NCBI GenBank assembly: GCA_003223025.1
Contig: QHXR01000003.1
Span: 216,164-268,589 of the forward strand
Reading direction: 5' to 3'
Source of the DNA: Acidobacteriota bacterium
GTDB lineage: Bacteria; Acidobacteriota; Blastocatellia; Pyrinomonadales; Pyrinomonadaceae
Length of the DNA stretch: 52,426 nt
Below the pieces are notes generated by a model, which saw only the letters and a list, made by a program, of their open reading frames with translations, did not search any database and was not told where the DNA came from. The position numbers were made by a program, and so were the translations under genes. Below, piece by piece: positions 35,350 through 45,327 of this stretch; the first letter of the stretch is position 1; each line of letters opens with the position of its first letter.

Positions 35350-36153
35350 TCATTTGCTCTCGATGACTTCTACCTCATCACCCATGCGAATCGTTCCACC
35401 CGTTGTCTCAGCGATCAGGTTCTGACCGAACAACACGTTGCCGTTTTCATTTCTATATGATGACAAGGTCTTCAAAGGTTCTTTACCTTTTTCTCCGAGC
35501 GATTGATCCACGGTGGTGATCACGCATCGTGCACAGGGTTTTACGATGTGGAATTCGGTCGAGCCGATTCGGATGCGCTTCCAGGTGTCTTCTTCGAACG
35601 GCTCGGATCCGGATACGACGAAGTTCGGACGGAAGCGATTCATCGGAACGGGCACTTCGAGACGCGAGTTGAGATCGTTTAATGATCCTTCGCCGATGAT
35701 CAGGAAAGGATATCCGTCGGCGAAGCTCACCGTGTCCTGGAATTTCCGGACGGCGAATTCGGGGTTGATCATTCGCTTCGTCGTATCCGGCATAAGTACG
35801 AGCCTGCAGTCGGAACCGATCGCATCCGAGAACCATTCATCGACATCCTTCGGATAGAATGCGCCCTCGACCAACGCTCCCCAGATATCCACGATCGCCG
35901 TCTCGCCCGACGTCAGATCATCCGTCACACGGATTTTGTCTCCATTCACCGAAGCGTCCAATCCACTCTCATCGACCGCGATATTCACCAACGCCATCTT
36001 CGGAACTTCCCTCTGCGTGATGAATTTTCGATCCGCATCGACGAGCATCCATCGCCGGTCGAACTGAAGTCCGCGATCTTCAACAAGTGCCGAGTCGAGA
36101 CGAATGCCGGCGAGCGATTTTACGGGGTAGATGTTTAGTTCGGATAAATGCAT
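35350..36153 (-). CDS. MOSC-domain protein (YcbX-like)
   Basis: The 267-aa protein has an N-terminal MOSC beta-barrel (LSELNIYPVKSLAGIRLD, then WMLVDADRKFITQRE) and a MOSC domain. The latter includes RPNFVVSGSEPFEEDTWKRI, FHIVKPCARCVITTVD with the conserved Cys, and GTIRMGDEVEVIE. MOSC proteins bind molybdenum cofactor or handle sulfur; YcbX-type members reduce N-hydroxylated compounds. ATG 36153 matches homologues. The frame remains open upstream through heptamers and a REP-like pair, but that extension is repeat DNA. Confidence 0.92.
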   Translation of the reverse strand: MHLSELNIYPVKSLAGIRLDSALVEDRGLQFDRRWMLVDADRKFITQREVPKMALVNIAVDESGLDASVNGDKIRVTDDLTSGETAIVDIWGALVEGAFYPKDVDEWFSDAIGSDCRLVLMPDTTKRMINPEFAVRKFQDTVSFADGYPFLIIGEGSLNDLNSRLEVPVPMNRFRPNFVVSGSEPFEEDTWKRIRIGSTEFHIVKPCARCVITTVDQSLGEKGKEPLKTLSSYRNENGNVLFGQNLIAETTGGTIRMGDEVEVIESK

Positions 36154-36196
36154 TTTGGATTTTGGATTTTGGATTTTGGATTTTGGATTTTGGATT
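36152..36196. repeat. Tandem heptamers (GGATTTT) over the MOSC start
   Basis: Six successive GGATTTT/TTTTGGA heptamers begin at the MOSC start codon and run upstream of it. On the MOSC strand they read as CCAAAATCCAAAATC and would form the mRNA leader. Variation in copy number would change start-codon context. Confidence 0.85.
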
Positions 36197-36198
36197 AC

Positions 36199-36343
36199 AA
36201 CGGACTGGACCGCAGGCATCCCTGCCTGCAACGGCGTGGCTTCCACGCCGTAAAGCGCGTGGCGAACTGAGAACCGAAAGGTTTGACGCCGTGGAAGCCA
36301 CGCCGTTGCAGGCAGGGATGCCTGCGGTCCAGTCCGTTGACGC
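36199..36343. repeat. REP-like inverted repeat pair upstream of the MOSC gene
   Basis: CGGACTGGACCGCAGGCATC / GATGCCTGCGGTCCAGTCCG form the outer arms. The inner GGCGTGGCTTCCACG / CGTGGAAGCCACGCC extends the stem as in the copy at 4521. It lies between the MOSC start and the groES promoter. Confidence 0.88.
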
Positions 36344-36435
36344 CGTTTCAGTCGCATCGGCCTTCCAACCGCTGACCGTCACCCGAGAATCTGACAACAC
36401 CTCACTCACATTTCCTGCGTACTAATAAAACCTGC

Positions 36436-36464
36436 TTGACAGATCAGTGGCCGTCCTGTAAATT
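36436..36464 (+). promoter_or_regulatory. Sigma-70-type promoter of groES-groEL
   Basis: A -35 box TTGACA lies at 36436-36441 and a -10-like TAAATT at 36459-36464 with a 17-nt spacer (GTAAAT with 16 is also possible). The -10 box abuts the CIRCE operator, so HrcA bound there would block transcription initiation. Confidence 0.75.
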
Positions 36465-36489
36465 AGCACTCTTGGACCAGGACTGCTAA
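36463..36489 (+). promoter_or_regulatory. CIRCE operator (HrcA binding site)
   Basis: TTAGCACTC at 36463-36471, nine spacer bases, then GACTGCTAA at 36481-36489. This matches the CIRCE consensus (TTAGCACTC-N9-GAGTGCTAA) in 17 of 18 arm positions. HrcA repressor binds CIRCE and releases it on heat stress. The position, about 75 nt upstream of groES, is typical. hrcA itself is not in the window. Confidence 0.95.
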
Positions 36490-36564
36490 AAGCTTATATT
36501 CTCAGCCGTAGGTCCAAGCTCGTTATCTTATCACCACCATTTAAAACGAAGGAGTAGAACGAAT

Positions 36565-36879
36565 ATGGCAACGAATATCAAACCACTACACGATCGCGTG
36601 ATCATTCGCCGGATCGAAGATTCGACGGACAAAACCGCGGGCGGACTTTTTATCCCCGACACTGCAAAAGAAAAGCCCCAGGAAGGCGAAGTCATCGCAG
36701 CCGGCGAAGGCAAATATAAAGAAGACGGCACGCGTCAGAGCCTCGACGTGAAAGCGGGCGACCGCGTTCTGTTCGGCAAGTACAGCGGCTCCGAGATCAA
36801 GCTCGACGGTGAAGAACTCATCATCATGCGCGAAGACGAGATCCTCGGCATCATCAATCGCGCGGGAGCGGCGGCTTAA
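36565..36879 (+). CDS. groES: Co-chaperonin GroES
   Basis: The 104-aa heptameric lid of the GroEL chamber. Signatures are [14 protein letters not shown] at the N-terminus, the mobile loop [20 protein letters not shown], and [23 protein letters not shown] 36565 is preceded by AAGGAG at 36549-36554. It forms a bicistronic operon with groEL about 170 nt downstream, under the CIRCE operator. Confidence 0.98.
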   Translation: MATNIKPLHDRVIIRRIEDSTDKTAGGLFIPDTAKEKPQEGEVIAAGEGKYKEDGTRQSLDVKAGDRVLFGKYSGSEIKLDGEELIIMREDEILGIINRAGAAA

Positions 36880-37020
36880 TTTGCGATTTTCGATTTGCGA
36901 TTTGCGATCGCCGACATACGGCGAACCGCAGATTGATTTGCATCTCGACTCAACCGGCAATCACGTCTGGTAAATCATAACGAGATTGCAAATCGAAATT
37001 CGCAATTCGAAAATCAAACA
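36880..37020. repeat. Heptamer-rich inverted repeat between groES and groEL
   Basis: TTTGCGA/TTTTCGA units (ATTTGCGATTTTCGATTTGC) after the groES stop are mirrored by GCAAATCGAAATTCGCAATT near 36988-37010. The pair could fold a long hairpin inside the operon mRNA and tune the groES:groEL ratio; that effect is inferred only. Confidence 0.75.
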
Positions 37021-37040
37021 AGAAAAGAAGGCGACAATAA

Positions 37041-38684
<1,644 letters not shown>

Positions 38685-38711
38685 TCAGAATGCTGATTTG
38701 TCTTTTGAATT

Positions 38712-38743
38712 GGGAAGCTCGATTTTCGAGCTTCCCTTTTTTT
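38712..38743 (+). terminator. Intrinsic terminator of the groES-groEL operon
   Basis: An 11-bp perfect stem GGGAAGCTCGA (38712-38722) / TCGAGCTTCCC (38726-38736) with a 3-nt loop is followed by seven T residues. It lies 27 nt after the groEL stop. Confidence 0.96.
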
Positions 38744-38832
38744 CTACGATCCTCGGTCTGATTCACGAAAAAAGGAAATGGTGAAGATTGGCTTCGTACA
38801 ATTCAAATCGAGAGTGTTGCATACGAATTAAA

Positions 38833-38860
38833 TTGACAGTCCGAAAAATCAGCGTAGAAT
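38833..38860 (+). promoter_or_regulatory. Strong promoter for the ATPase/small membrane protein operon
   Basis: TTGACA at 38833-38838 and TAGAAT at 38855-38860 are separated by 16 nt, close to consensus. They stand out from the GC-rich surroundings. The transcript would have a leader of about 220 nt before the ATG at 39089. Confidence 0.65.
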
Positions 38861-39088
38861 CACTGTCGAATCCGAAAACAGGTTCTCCCCGGTTCCCACA
38901 ACAGAATTTTGGCGCAGGGCGCCTCAACTGCGGGCCATTGACGATTATTTGTTTGCAATTTTGGATGACTTCGTGGGGTGGACGAGGCCCTTTATGCCAG
39001 GGGATCTTTGATCGCCTTGTCTCGGTGGAGGATTTGGGAACTGCGGAATGAAGGATAGTAACGGGGCATTCCCGCCATATATATAACT
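38861..39088 (+). other. Long leader upstream of the ATPase gene
   Basis: The segment between the promoter and the ATPase start has no convincing gene; a frame of 87 codons crossing it (38788-39051) starts upstream of the promoter and has unlikely composition. It ends with an AT-rich ATATATATAACT just before ATG. It could be a regulatory RNA leader, but no known riboswitch class is recognised. Confidence 0.35.
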
Positions 39089-41239
39089 ATGAATGACAAC
39101 GTCTCCCAATTTCTTAAGGTCTATGAGTCAATTTCTACATGGGGACCTGACCGAATCCAAAACGAATACTTTTCGAGCAGCTACGCGATAGAATTCTCCG
39201 ATTCAGTTTTCTTCAATAGCCTTTACGTTTCAGTTCCTGTCGAACACAAACTGATCAAGATGCTCAGTGAGCCGTTGCCGGGTAGTCTCTTGGCGTTCTG
39301 TGGTCCCGCCGGTTCTGGAAAAAGCACGGTTTCTCACAGAGTGAAGCAACGTTTAGAGGAAAACAAAGGAAACCTTGTTATCTTCGTGGATATGCGGTCG
39401 GAGCGAGCCGGAAAAACCCACGATGACTCCGATGATGGAATCTCCGACACCGTCATCAGGGAAATAATCTTGTCGAGGTTTCGACGGCTCTTCGATCTCA
39501 ACCACCAGCAGCAAACCGAGCGTCAGCCGTCACCGAGAGCGTATTTTCCGGACACGGAAAGATCTTTAAAGGACGAATTGGTTTATTTCTCACTGGCGCC
39601 AGAAAACTACACTAGCCAAGCTTTTGACGTTTTTTCCACCGAAGGCGAAGAACTTCTAAACCTTTACCGTACGCATCATAAAGATCAGTCAGAAAAGAAG
39701 CGTTTCGAATCCTGGTATTGGGAGTGTCAATACGAGGCTGAAATACAAACGATCAGGCGGTCTGTACTGTCGAAAATCGATATAGTTCATTACATTGCTT
39801 TTATTCGGGATAGAAAACTTTACGACAAGGTCTTTATCTGGCTGGATAATCTAGATTCTTTCTCCAATGAGCAACAGGTCCGCATTTCTAACTTCTTGCA
39901 GACTGCACACAAACCGGTTGTAAATACTTGTCAGATAGTAGTCTCAGTCCGGGAAGAAAATATCTATCGGATCGGCGACTTCCACGATTCCTTCACCGAG
40001 CCGTATGTGACCAAAGTCACTATTGGTGATCCCGACAAGGATACTGACGACGTAGTGGAATATAAGGCGTTAAATGTTTCGGTAATTAATCAAACGGATC
40101 TAATGGAAATCGTTCGAAAAAAAATCGACTTCACCAATATTCGCTGCTCACATTTATACGACGATCAAGCGAGTTCCTCCGCTTGGCCGACTCCCGATGA
40201 GTATGAGAGTGCCCTAGACCTGTCATCGAGAGTTCTCGACTGCTTCAAAGCAGAAAAAGTAATTCTTCTTGCAAATAATTCGATTCGTGAGTTCCTTCGC
40301 ATACACGCGAAGTTTCTCAGGTTTCTCTTTGAACAGACCTCGCCGCGCATTACCCAAATTCTGAAATCCCGTAGTAACTGGCAACTTTCCACGGAGTTCT
40401 TGTCCTGGCTACACGTTCTAGATGAGCCTTTAAGACTAAATACGTTCAACATAATGTCAGATATAGCGAGGTTTGAAACGGGCTTTACGCCTAAGGAGAT
40501 CGGCTGCTTTCTTCCTTACATTGTCTTAACAAGAATTTGGAACGAATGTCTCCGTCTGAGGGGAAGACCTAGCCCGGCCAATAACCCCTACCTACACAGA
40601 ATAGTGGAAGACATCGAGCAGGATTTCCGTTATGAAAGAAATGATATTTTGCAGACAGTCCTTGATTTGTATGGCAAAGCAGGAAGAAGAAGCAACTTCA
40701 TCACATTTCGAAAGAAACAGCGCGTGGAGCGGGTCGAAGATTTACCCTGGGAGTCAACCGTTCGAATAACTTATCGGGGAAAAGTAACTGTTGGCAGCGT
40801 AATTTGTTCGTTCGGTTATCTGCGCGACTGCAGCGAGCGGTTAGTGCCGAATCTGCCGGATTATAAGGTCGAAACTCAAGTTATTGAAAACATTCGCAGC
40901 ATTGCAGAGATTCACCTTGCGTCGCTGCAATCAATTCGAGATATGACATTTCCAACCGATAAGAACTGGTTTTCTAAATACCTTTTACGTTACGGGCTAC
41001 CCCTTGAACCCGCATTCGTTCGGATGCATCCGGACACGGGAAGAAAGATCAAAGGGTATAGTGAATCGCGAACTCTTTTCGTTAACAGCATTCTCGTTTC
41101 GATCCTAAGTTTTTTTAAGCACGATCGGATAAAACGCCCGCTCCTAATCGAAATTAAGAGCAAGTTTGATATGTACCTGGCACAACTAGAGGCCGGTAAA
41201 GCGGTCGAATGCTTTGATTTCGAATTGGAGGGACGATGA
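39089..41239 (+). CDS. Large P-loop ATPase of the accessory island
   Basis: The 716-aa protein has Walker A GPAGSGKST at residues 72-80 and Walker B VFIWLDNLD at about 248-256. A sensor-like VSVREENIYRI follows about 40 residues later, an arrangement like KAP/STAND or AAA-type NTPases. The C-terminal 400 residues are helical, with no recognised domain; no nuclease or membrane motif is seen. The stop overlaps the next start by 4 nt (ATGA), so the two proteins probably work together. The gene uses many AGA, AGG, TTA and ATA codons, unlike groEL, pointing to transfer. A role in anti-phage defence is plausible from architecture and neighbours only. Confidence 0.82.
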   Translation: MNDNVSQFLKVYESISTWGPDRIQNEYFSSSYAIEFSDSVFFNSLYVSVPVEHKLIKMLSEPLPGSLLAFCGPAGSGKSTVSHRVKQRLEENKGNLVIFVDMRSERAGKTHDDSDDGISDTVIREIILSRFRRLFDLNHQQQTERQPSPRAYFPDTERSLKDELVYFSLAPENYTSQAFDVFSTEGEELLNLYRTHHKDQSEKKRFESWYWECQYEAEIQTIRRSVLSKIDIVHYIAFIRDRKLYDKVFIWLDNLDSFSNEQQVRISNFLQTAHKPVVNTCQIVVSVREENIYRIGDFHDSFTEPYVTKVTIGDPDKDTDDVVEYKALNVSVINQTDLMEIVRKKIDFTNIRCSHLYDDQASSSAWPTPDEYESALDLSSRVLDCFKAEKVILLANNSIREFLRIHAKFLRFLFEQTSPRITQILKSRSNWQLSTEFLSWLHVLDEPLRLNTFNIMSDIARFETGFTPKEIGCFLPYIVLTRIWNECLRLRGRPSPANNPYLHRIVEDIEQDFRYERNDILQTVLDLYGKAGRRSNFITFRKKQRVERVEDLPWESTVRITYRGKVTVGSVICSFGYLRDCSERLVPNLPDYKVETQVIENIRSIAEIHLASLQSIRDMTFPTDKNWFSKYLLRYGLPLEPAFVRMHPDTGRKIKGYSESRTLFVNSILVSILSFFKHDRIKRPLLIEIKSKFDMYLAQLEAGKAVECFDFELEGR

Positions 41240-41478
41240 CTGCAAAGCAAATCAGAGAAGAAATGGCTGGCCTGAAGAAGGAAGCTCTGTCGAAGGTCGG
41301 AACTTCCGGTGGGGAAACGGCGAAACAAAAGTATGATCTGTTGAAGTCAGAAATCGAGCTCGAAAGAAACAGGCATTTGTATTGGATCTCGATTTTTTTG
41401 GCAGTAATTGCTCTAACAAATATAATCGTTCAAATCATAAAACTCCTTATGGAAGCTAGAGCGGGCCAAACGAGTTGA
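41236..41478 (+). CDS. Small single-pass membrane protein coupled to the ATPase
   Basis: The 80-aa protein has a charged N-terminal helix (MTAKQIREEMAGLKKEALSK), a second charged helix (YDLLKSEIELERNRH) and one C-terminal membrane segment (about residues 49-70, WISIFLAVIALTNIIVQIIK). Its ATG lies inside the ATPase stop (ATGA overlap). This looks like a two-gene module in which an NTPase sensor controls a membrane-acting partner; that reading is inference. No homologous family is recognised. Confidence 0.72.
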   Translation: MTAKQIREEMAGLKKEALSKVGTSGGETAKQKYDLLKSEIELERNRHLYWISIFLAVIALTNIIVQIIKLLMEARAGQTS

Positions 41479-41581
41479 AGCCGAATCGGACTTGCCAGTT
41501 GAGCTAAACTTGACTAGCGTTTCCTAATCGCCATTCTTTGCCTCGGATGTCAAACAAACGGCAAATGAAAGCACTTGCAAA

Positions 41582-41785
41582 CGTGAAGACGAAAATGGTT
41601 TTGGCTTCAACGCCCCGACCGAGAAGTACGAAGAACTTGTCGCAGCCGGATGCATCGATCCTGCGAAGGTAACGCGAACTGCCCCTGCAGAACGCACCGC
41701 CAGGTCTGATGCTCACCACCGAAGCATGATTCCCGACGTCCAAGACGAAAAAAGAGAGTCGGCGGCGGTATGGAAACATGAATGC
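41582..41785 (+). pseudogene. Degenerate copy of the groEL 3' end
   Basis: From CGTGAAGACGAAAATGGTTT the sequence follows groEL 38456-38684 with many substitutions and small indels. Recognisable blocks are GGCTTCAACGCC, GAGAAGTACGAAGAACTTGT, CTGATGCTCACCACCGAAG and the GGCGGCGGTATGG remnant of the GGM tail. No open frame survives. The interval 41479-41885 otherwise holds no gene. Confidence 0.92.
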
Positions 41786-41848
41786 AATTGTCGGGCGCAA
41801 GTGCCCCCACCTTGCGAGCAGTTGAAGTTTAATTGCGGGAATATGAGG

Positions 41849-41882
41849 GGGCTTCGTCCGGCATGGGCGAAGCTCTTTTTTC
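41849..41882 (+). terminator. Terminator-like hairpin immediately upstream of the OLD gene
   Basis: Stem GGGCTTCGTCC / GGGCGAAGCTC (41849-41859 with 41865-41875, wobbles included) plus a run of at least six T ends 3 nt before the OLD start codon at 41886. It follows the degenerate groEL fragment at the distance expected of a groEL terminator. Transcripts from upstream would have to read through it to express the OLD gene. Confidence 0.75.
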
Positions 41883-41885
41883 GTT

Positions 41886-43796
41886 ATGAAGCTAATTAAA
41901 GTGAAAATTGAAGGCTGGCGCCGTTTTAGCAATTCGTCGGAGATGAATGTCGACGGCAAGCTAATCGCCATCATTGGACCCAATGAGGCTGGTAAAACCT
42001 CATTCTTGCGAGCTCTTGAGAAGCTTAATGACCACACCCCTTTGCTCACCACTGGAGCTGACGTGGAGACCTCCCGCGGTAAGGATTTTAGTCCTACCGA
42101 TGTCATAGTCGAGGCAACCTTTCTGGTTGATGAAAGCGATCGTGAATCGCTCAAAGACATCTACTCGAGTGAAGAGGTCCGATGGTTTTGGACTCAGAAA
42201 AAGGTTGATGGCAACTTCTTTGTAAACGTGATGCCGTCTCCAATTCGCCCGGAAACTTGGCGTTCAGATGTTGCCGAGGGGTTAGCGAAACTCCGTCCAA
42301 AGTTAACTAAATATCTAAGGGATAACCCACTGGAGCGAGACGTTTTGGGAGAATTCGACTCGATTGTCACAGGTCTATCGACGACTGAAGGACCATTGCC
42401 AGCGGACTTGATTGAGCAAATAACAAAATTCCTTGAAGTAAAGGATGTCGGAATTTCAACTTCCGTTCCCAAATTTGCAGCGATAGCATCAGATTTGCGC
42501 AATCTGGTGGACGAGGAGACTACTTCACTCAGTCTCAAAATCTCTAGACTGCTCCATGGTCGCCGCCCAAAGTTTCTTCTTTTCGGCGAGCGTGAACGGG
42601 ATTTGAAATCGGAATACTCGATCTCCGACCTTAAGGAAGACCTCCCGCCCGCGGTCGGAAATCTTGCGCGTGTAGCGGGCCTGAACATTGAAGACCTTAT
42701 TCGTTTCGTAGAAGAGAATGACCGTGGGCAGATCGAAACGATTGTTCAAGAAGCAAACAATAGGCTGAAGGATGTGTTCGGAGAATACTGGTCTCAATCC
42801 TCTTTAAGGGTCGGCATCTCCGTGTCTTCGGATATTGTCCATATACTCGTAAAAGAGGAGAAGACGCCCTTCGTAAAAATTGCCGAGCGAAGCGATGGAC
42901 TCAGGCGTTTCGTAGCTCTGGTGTCGTTTCTCCACTTAGAAAAGGCCGAGGTTCCGCCGATACTTCTTATTGATGAGCTCGAAACGCACTTACATTATGA
43001 TGCGCAGGCGGACCTTATTCAGATGCTAGCGAGGCAGGAACTAGCGAGCAAAGTCATTTACACAACTCATTCCGTTGGGTGTTTACCGGAGGACCTCGGG
43101 ACCGGTGTGCGAATGATTGATCCGGGTCCAGACAGTAGTCGAATTGAGAACTGGTTCTGGGAGAGCGACGAACCAGGATTTTCGCCTCTTTTGTTCGGTA
43201 TGGGCGCCCAAACTCTTGCGTTTATTCCTGTCCGATATTCACTGATTGCAGAAGGCGCGGCGGATATGATTCTCCTACCATCGTTGTTTCGAGAAGTAAG
43301 CTCAAGATCGCACTTGGGATTTCAAATTGTTCCGGGCTTGGCAGAGGCAAACGAAGGGGCCATTATTCAGCTCAACAATTCAGCGCATCGTACCGCCTAC
43401 CTTGTCGATACCGACGAAGCAGGTCACGGACTTAGGGAGAGGCTTACCCGGACGGGCATCGATGTAGGAAACATCCACACTTACGAAGATGCAGACGGTT
43501 CGGCCAATGTACTGGAAGATTTTGTTGACGAACACCTCTACGTCAAGGCCGTGAATGAGGAGCTTTTCAGATCATATGGACCGGAGCATACCGTTTCGAC
43601 ATTTGACCTCGGCGAGACGAATCGTCCACAAGTACTGGCTCATTGGTGCAAGCAGCGAAACTTGAAAGTACCCAGCAAACGGGCGGTCGCATATAGGGTA
43701 TTAGATTTACGGCATGACCAGCGCCTCGTAGATTCTCGGAAGAGAAAAACTCTTGAAAGGCTCCTGGCTAGAGTGTATGCATCTTTTGCCAATTAG
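41886..43796 (+). CDS. OLD-family ATPase/TOPRIM nuclease
   Basis: The 636-aa protein has an SMC/RecF-like ABC ATPase: Walker [10 protein letters not shown] (31-39), signature-like [11 protein letters not shown] (335-345), Walker [13 protein letters not shown] (359-370), switch YTTHS. A TOPRIM nuclease domain follows with AEGAAD (E456) and LVDTDEAGH (D508, D510). OLD proteins (P2 Old, GajA) cleave DNA and mediate phage exclusion. No UvrD-like helicase follows, so it resembles stand-alone class 1 OLD rather than Gabija. No Shine-Dalgarno is visible because a terminator-like hairpin abuts the start. It lies between a degenerate and a near-exact groEL 3' copy. Confidence 0.92.
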   Translation: MKLIKVKIEGWRRFSNSSEMNVDGKLIAIIGPNEAGKTSFLRALEKLNDHTPLLTTGADVETSRGKDFSPTDVIVEATFLVDESDRESLKDIYSSEEVRWFWTQKKVDGNFFVNVMPSPIRPETWRSDVAEGLAKLRPKLTKYLRDNPLERDVLGEFDSIVTGLSTTEGPLPADLIEQITKFLEVKDVGISTSVPKFAAIASDLRNLVDEETTSLSLKISRLLHGRRPKFLLFGERERDLKSEYSISDLKEDLPPAVGNLARVAGLNIEDLIRFVEENDRGQIETIVQEANNRLKDVFGEYWSQSSLRVGISVSSDIVHILVKEEKTPFVKIAERSDGLRRFVALVSFLHLEKAEVPPILLIDELETHLHYDAQADLIQMLARQELASKVIYTTHSVGCLPEDLGTGVRMIDPGPDSSRIENWFWESDEPGFSPLLFGMGAQTLAFIPVRYSLIAEGAADMILLPSLFREVSSRSHLGFQIVPGLAEANEGAIIQLNNSAHRTAYLVDTDEAGHGLRERLTRTGIDVGNIHTYEDADGSANVLEDFVDEHLYVKAVNEELFRSYGPEHTVSTFDLGETNRPQVLAHWCKQRNLKVPSKRAVAYRVLDLRHDQRLVDSRKRKTLERLLARVYASFAN

Positions 43797-43812
43797 TCCG
43801 CCTCGCTTTCAT

Positions 43813-44006
43813 AGAAGTACGAAGATCTCGTCGCAGCCGGTGTCATCGACCCCGGCGAAGGTAACGCGTACTGCCCTGCAGAACGCCGCATCGATCGCCG
43901 GCCTGATGCTCACCACCGAAGCCATGATCGCCGACATCCAGGACGAAAAGGGTGAAGCCGGCGGCATGGGCGGCGGCATGGGCGGCATGGGAATGGGAAT
44001 GTAATC
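43813..44006 (+). pseudogene. Near-exact copy of the groEL 3' end
   Basis: 194 nt match groEL 38494-38686 with two substitutions and one inserted G; the identity runs through the stop codon and two bases beyond. The insertion shifts the frame, and no start exists, so it is not a gene. It begins 17 nt after the OLD stop. Its near-identity implies a recent event or ongoing recombination with groEL. Confidence 0.96.
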
Positions 44007-44041
44007 CCAATCTGGGATTTTGGATTTCGGAATTCGGATTT

Positions 44042-44068
44042 GAGGTGAGCGAAAGCTCGCCTCTTTTT
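44042..44068 (+). terminator. Terminator behind the second groEL 3' copy
   Basis: A 9-bp stem GAGGTGAGC / GCTCGCCTC closed by a GAAA tetraloop is followed by five T. It stands 37 nt after the copied groEL stop, close to the spacing of the native groEL terminator, but with different sequence. Confidence 0.92.
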
Positions 44069-44126
44069 GTTTCTTCCAATCCCCCGTCCCAAATCCGGAA
44101 TCCGAATTTGTTCTGAGTCCCCCTTC

Positions 44127-44232
44127 AGGCGACTTCTTCGTCGCGGAGCGACGATCGAATTTAGCCGTGGGCAAAGCGAACGACGCCCACGGTTTGTCGT
44201 TTCAAATCGATGCGTCGCGTTAGCGACGGTCG
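44127..44232. repeat. Palindromic repeat, CCGTGGGC family
   Basis: Small CGTCGCGGAGCGACG and CGTCGCGTTAGCGACG hairpins enclose GCCGTGGGC / GCCCACGG arms. It sits in the 631-nt non-coding interval 43797-44427, together with the groEL copy, its terminator and another hairpin at 44376. Confidence 0.8.
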
Positions 44233-44375
44233 AACTTCAATCCAAATCCAAAATCTAAAGTCCAAAATGGAATGGGACTTGAAATCTTTCCCGGTCTCGG
44301 CTATAAAGTCACGAGTAATAAAACGAGCAAGACCCACAACTTGCACCGATCGCAATTTGATCGACTGTAAATTGA

Positions 44376-44403
44376 AGGCTTCGCTCAGAAATGAGCGAAG
44401 CTT
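44376..44403 (+). promoter_or_regulatory. 12-bp GAAA-tetraloop hairpin upstream of the 44428 gene
   Basis: AAGGCTTCGCTCA (44376-44387 region) pairs with TGAGCGAAGCTT around loop GAAA. It shares GGCTTCG and GCGAAGC with the hairpin before the OLD gene. Only a weak T-rich stretch follows (TTGTTGTCTCTTT), so it may be a decayed terminator or leader element. Confidence 0.65.
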
Positions 44404-44427
44404 GTTGTCTCTTTGCAAAGATTAAGC

Positions 44428-45219
44428 ATGTCCGAAGTGGAGAATAAAACTAATCCTGCAGAACGTCTACGTCAGATCCTGAATTCGGCGAGGGTGCTTC
44501 CCCCGCAGATAACAGGGCAATGGAAGATATGTCGCAACGCATGGTGCGAGGTCTTTGAAATCGAGGATCCACACACTGAAGATGCTCTTGTACAAGTCAT
44601 GGGTCGTCTTACACAAATGCGGATGCTGTTCGAGGAATTAATTGAGAACCTCGAAGGTATCGAGAGCCTCGATGATCATCTGTTCATTGATCCGATTAAG
44701 GAACTATCCAAATCGGTCAATCTCAACCACCTAAATTCCACTTGGAATAATGTAACTTCGCTTTTTTCGGATCGGAACATGACATCCCTCGACTTCGTCC
44801 AGAATCTGATCGCGCAACTGCCAGGTCTAAGCGAAACCGTCCTTCCGGAAGAAGAGCTCAATTCAATTTCAAAGCAATCGGACGAGCTTTACGACCGGAT
44901 CAGTAATTCGAATCTACCGAAGGGTGTGAAAGCGATTTTCCTGGATTTGATTAGAGAACTTCAAAACGCCGTACACGAATACCGGATTCGAGGCGCAAAG
45001 AGACTGAAGGAAGCCGTCGCAAAGGTGGTTGGTACAGTCGTCGTAAACCCCGAAGTAAAGGAGGCAATCGCTCACGGGTCGAAAGATGAAGAAGCGATCC
45101 AGGCGTTTGCCAATCTTGTGGCCCGAATTGAAAAAGCATATAGGTTTGCGACACAAATCAAAAGCCTCTACGAGGCGGTAGCTGTAGCACTCCCGCTTCT
45201 TGGAGCCGGTGCCAAATAG
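44428..45219 (+). CDS. Unknown helical protein of the accessory island
   Basis: The 263-aa protein is not recognised. It appears almost all helical with a middle segment rich in Glu/Leu (MLFEELIENLEGIESLDDHL) and a C-terminus ending in a short hydrophobic stretch (SLYEAVAVALPLLGAGAK) that could contact a membrane. There is no signal peptide. Two Cys-containing positions (WKICRNAWCEVFE) lie near residue 40. ATG 44428 (MSEVENKT) is chosen over 44413. It stands alone between a hairpin upstream and the HEPN-like gene downstream. Its codon use is AT-richer than the flanking housekeeping genes. Confidence 0.7.
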   Translation: MSEVENKTNPAERLRQILNSARVLPPQITGQWKICRNAWCEVFEIEDPHTEDALVQVMGRLTQMRMLFEELIENLEGIESLDDHLFIDPIKELSKSVNLNHLNSTWNNVTSLFSDRNMTSLDFVQNLIAQLPGLSETVLPEEELNSISKQSDELYDRISNSNLPKGVKAIFLDLIRELQNAVHEYRIRGAKRLKEAVAKVVGTVVVNPEVKEAIAHGSKDEEAIQAFANLVARIEKAYRFATQIKSLYEAVAVALPLLGAGAK

Positions 45220-45294
45220 CTGAAATTAAGAATTTACCAGGGCGCACTCTTTCGAACTTGCACTGACTGAGGTTTAGTTATTGTGAAAATGAGA

Positions 45295-45325
45295 GGCTTC
45301 GTCTGGTAACCGGCGAATCCTTTTT
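45295..45325 (+). terminator. Terminator-like hairpin immediately upstream of the HEPN-like gene
   Basis: GGCTTCG (45295-45301) pairs with CGAATCC (45314-45320) with one mismatch, with an inner GGTAACC dyad, then five T; the start codon follows after two bases. The stretch from about 45262 aligns with the leader of the OLD gene at 41815-41885 (GAGGCTTCGTCTGG versus GGGCTTCGTCCGG), so the two boundaries share ancestry. Confidence 0.65.
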
Positions 45326-45327
45326 CT

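Noticed and set aside
36154-36357. N-terminal extension of the MOSC protein
   Set aside because: The extra codons are heptamer and REP-like repeat DNA and homologues begin at the ATG at 36153.
38788-39051. 87-codon gene in the ATPase leader
   Set aside because: It begins upstream of the promoter and lacks a ribosome site, and its composition is not gene-like.
41886-43796. Gabija system
   Set aside because: The nuclease is GajA-like in layout but no UvrD-type GajB helicase gene follows.
43753-44004. 83-codon gene ending like GroEL
   Set aside because: It joins the tail of the OLD gene in another frame to the groEL fragment through a one-base insertion; it is a chance fusion, not a chaperonin gene.
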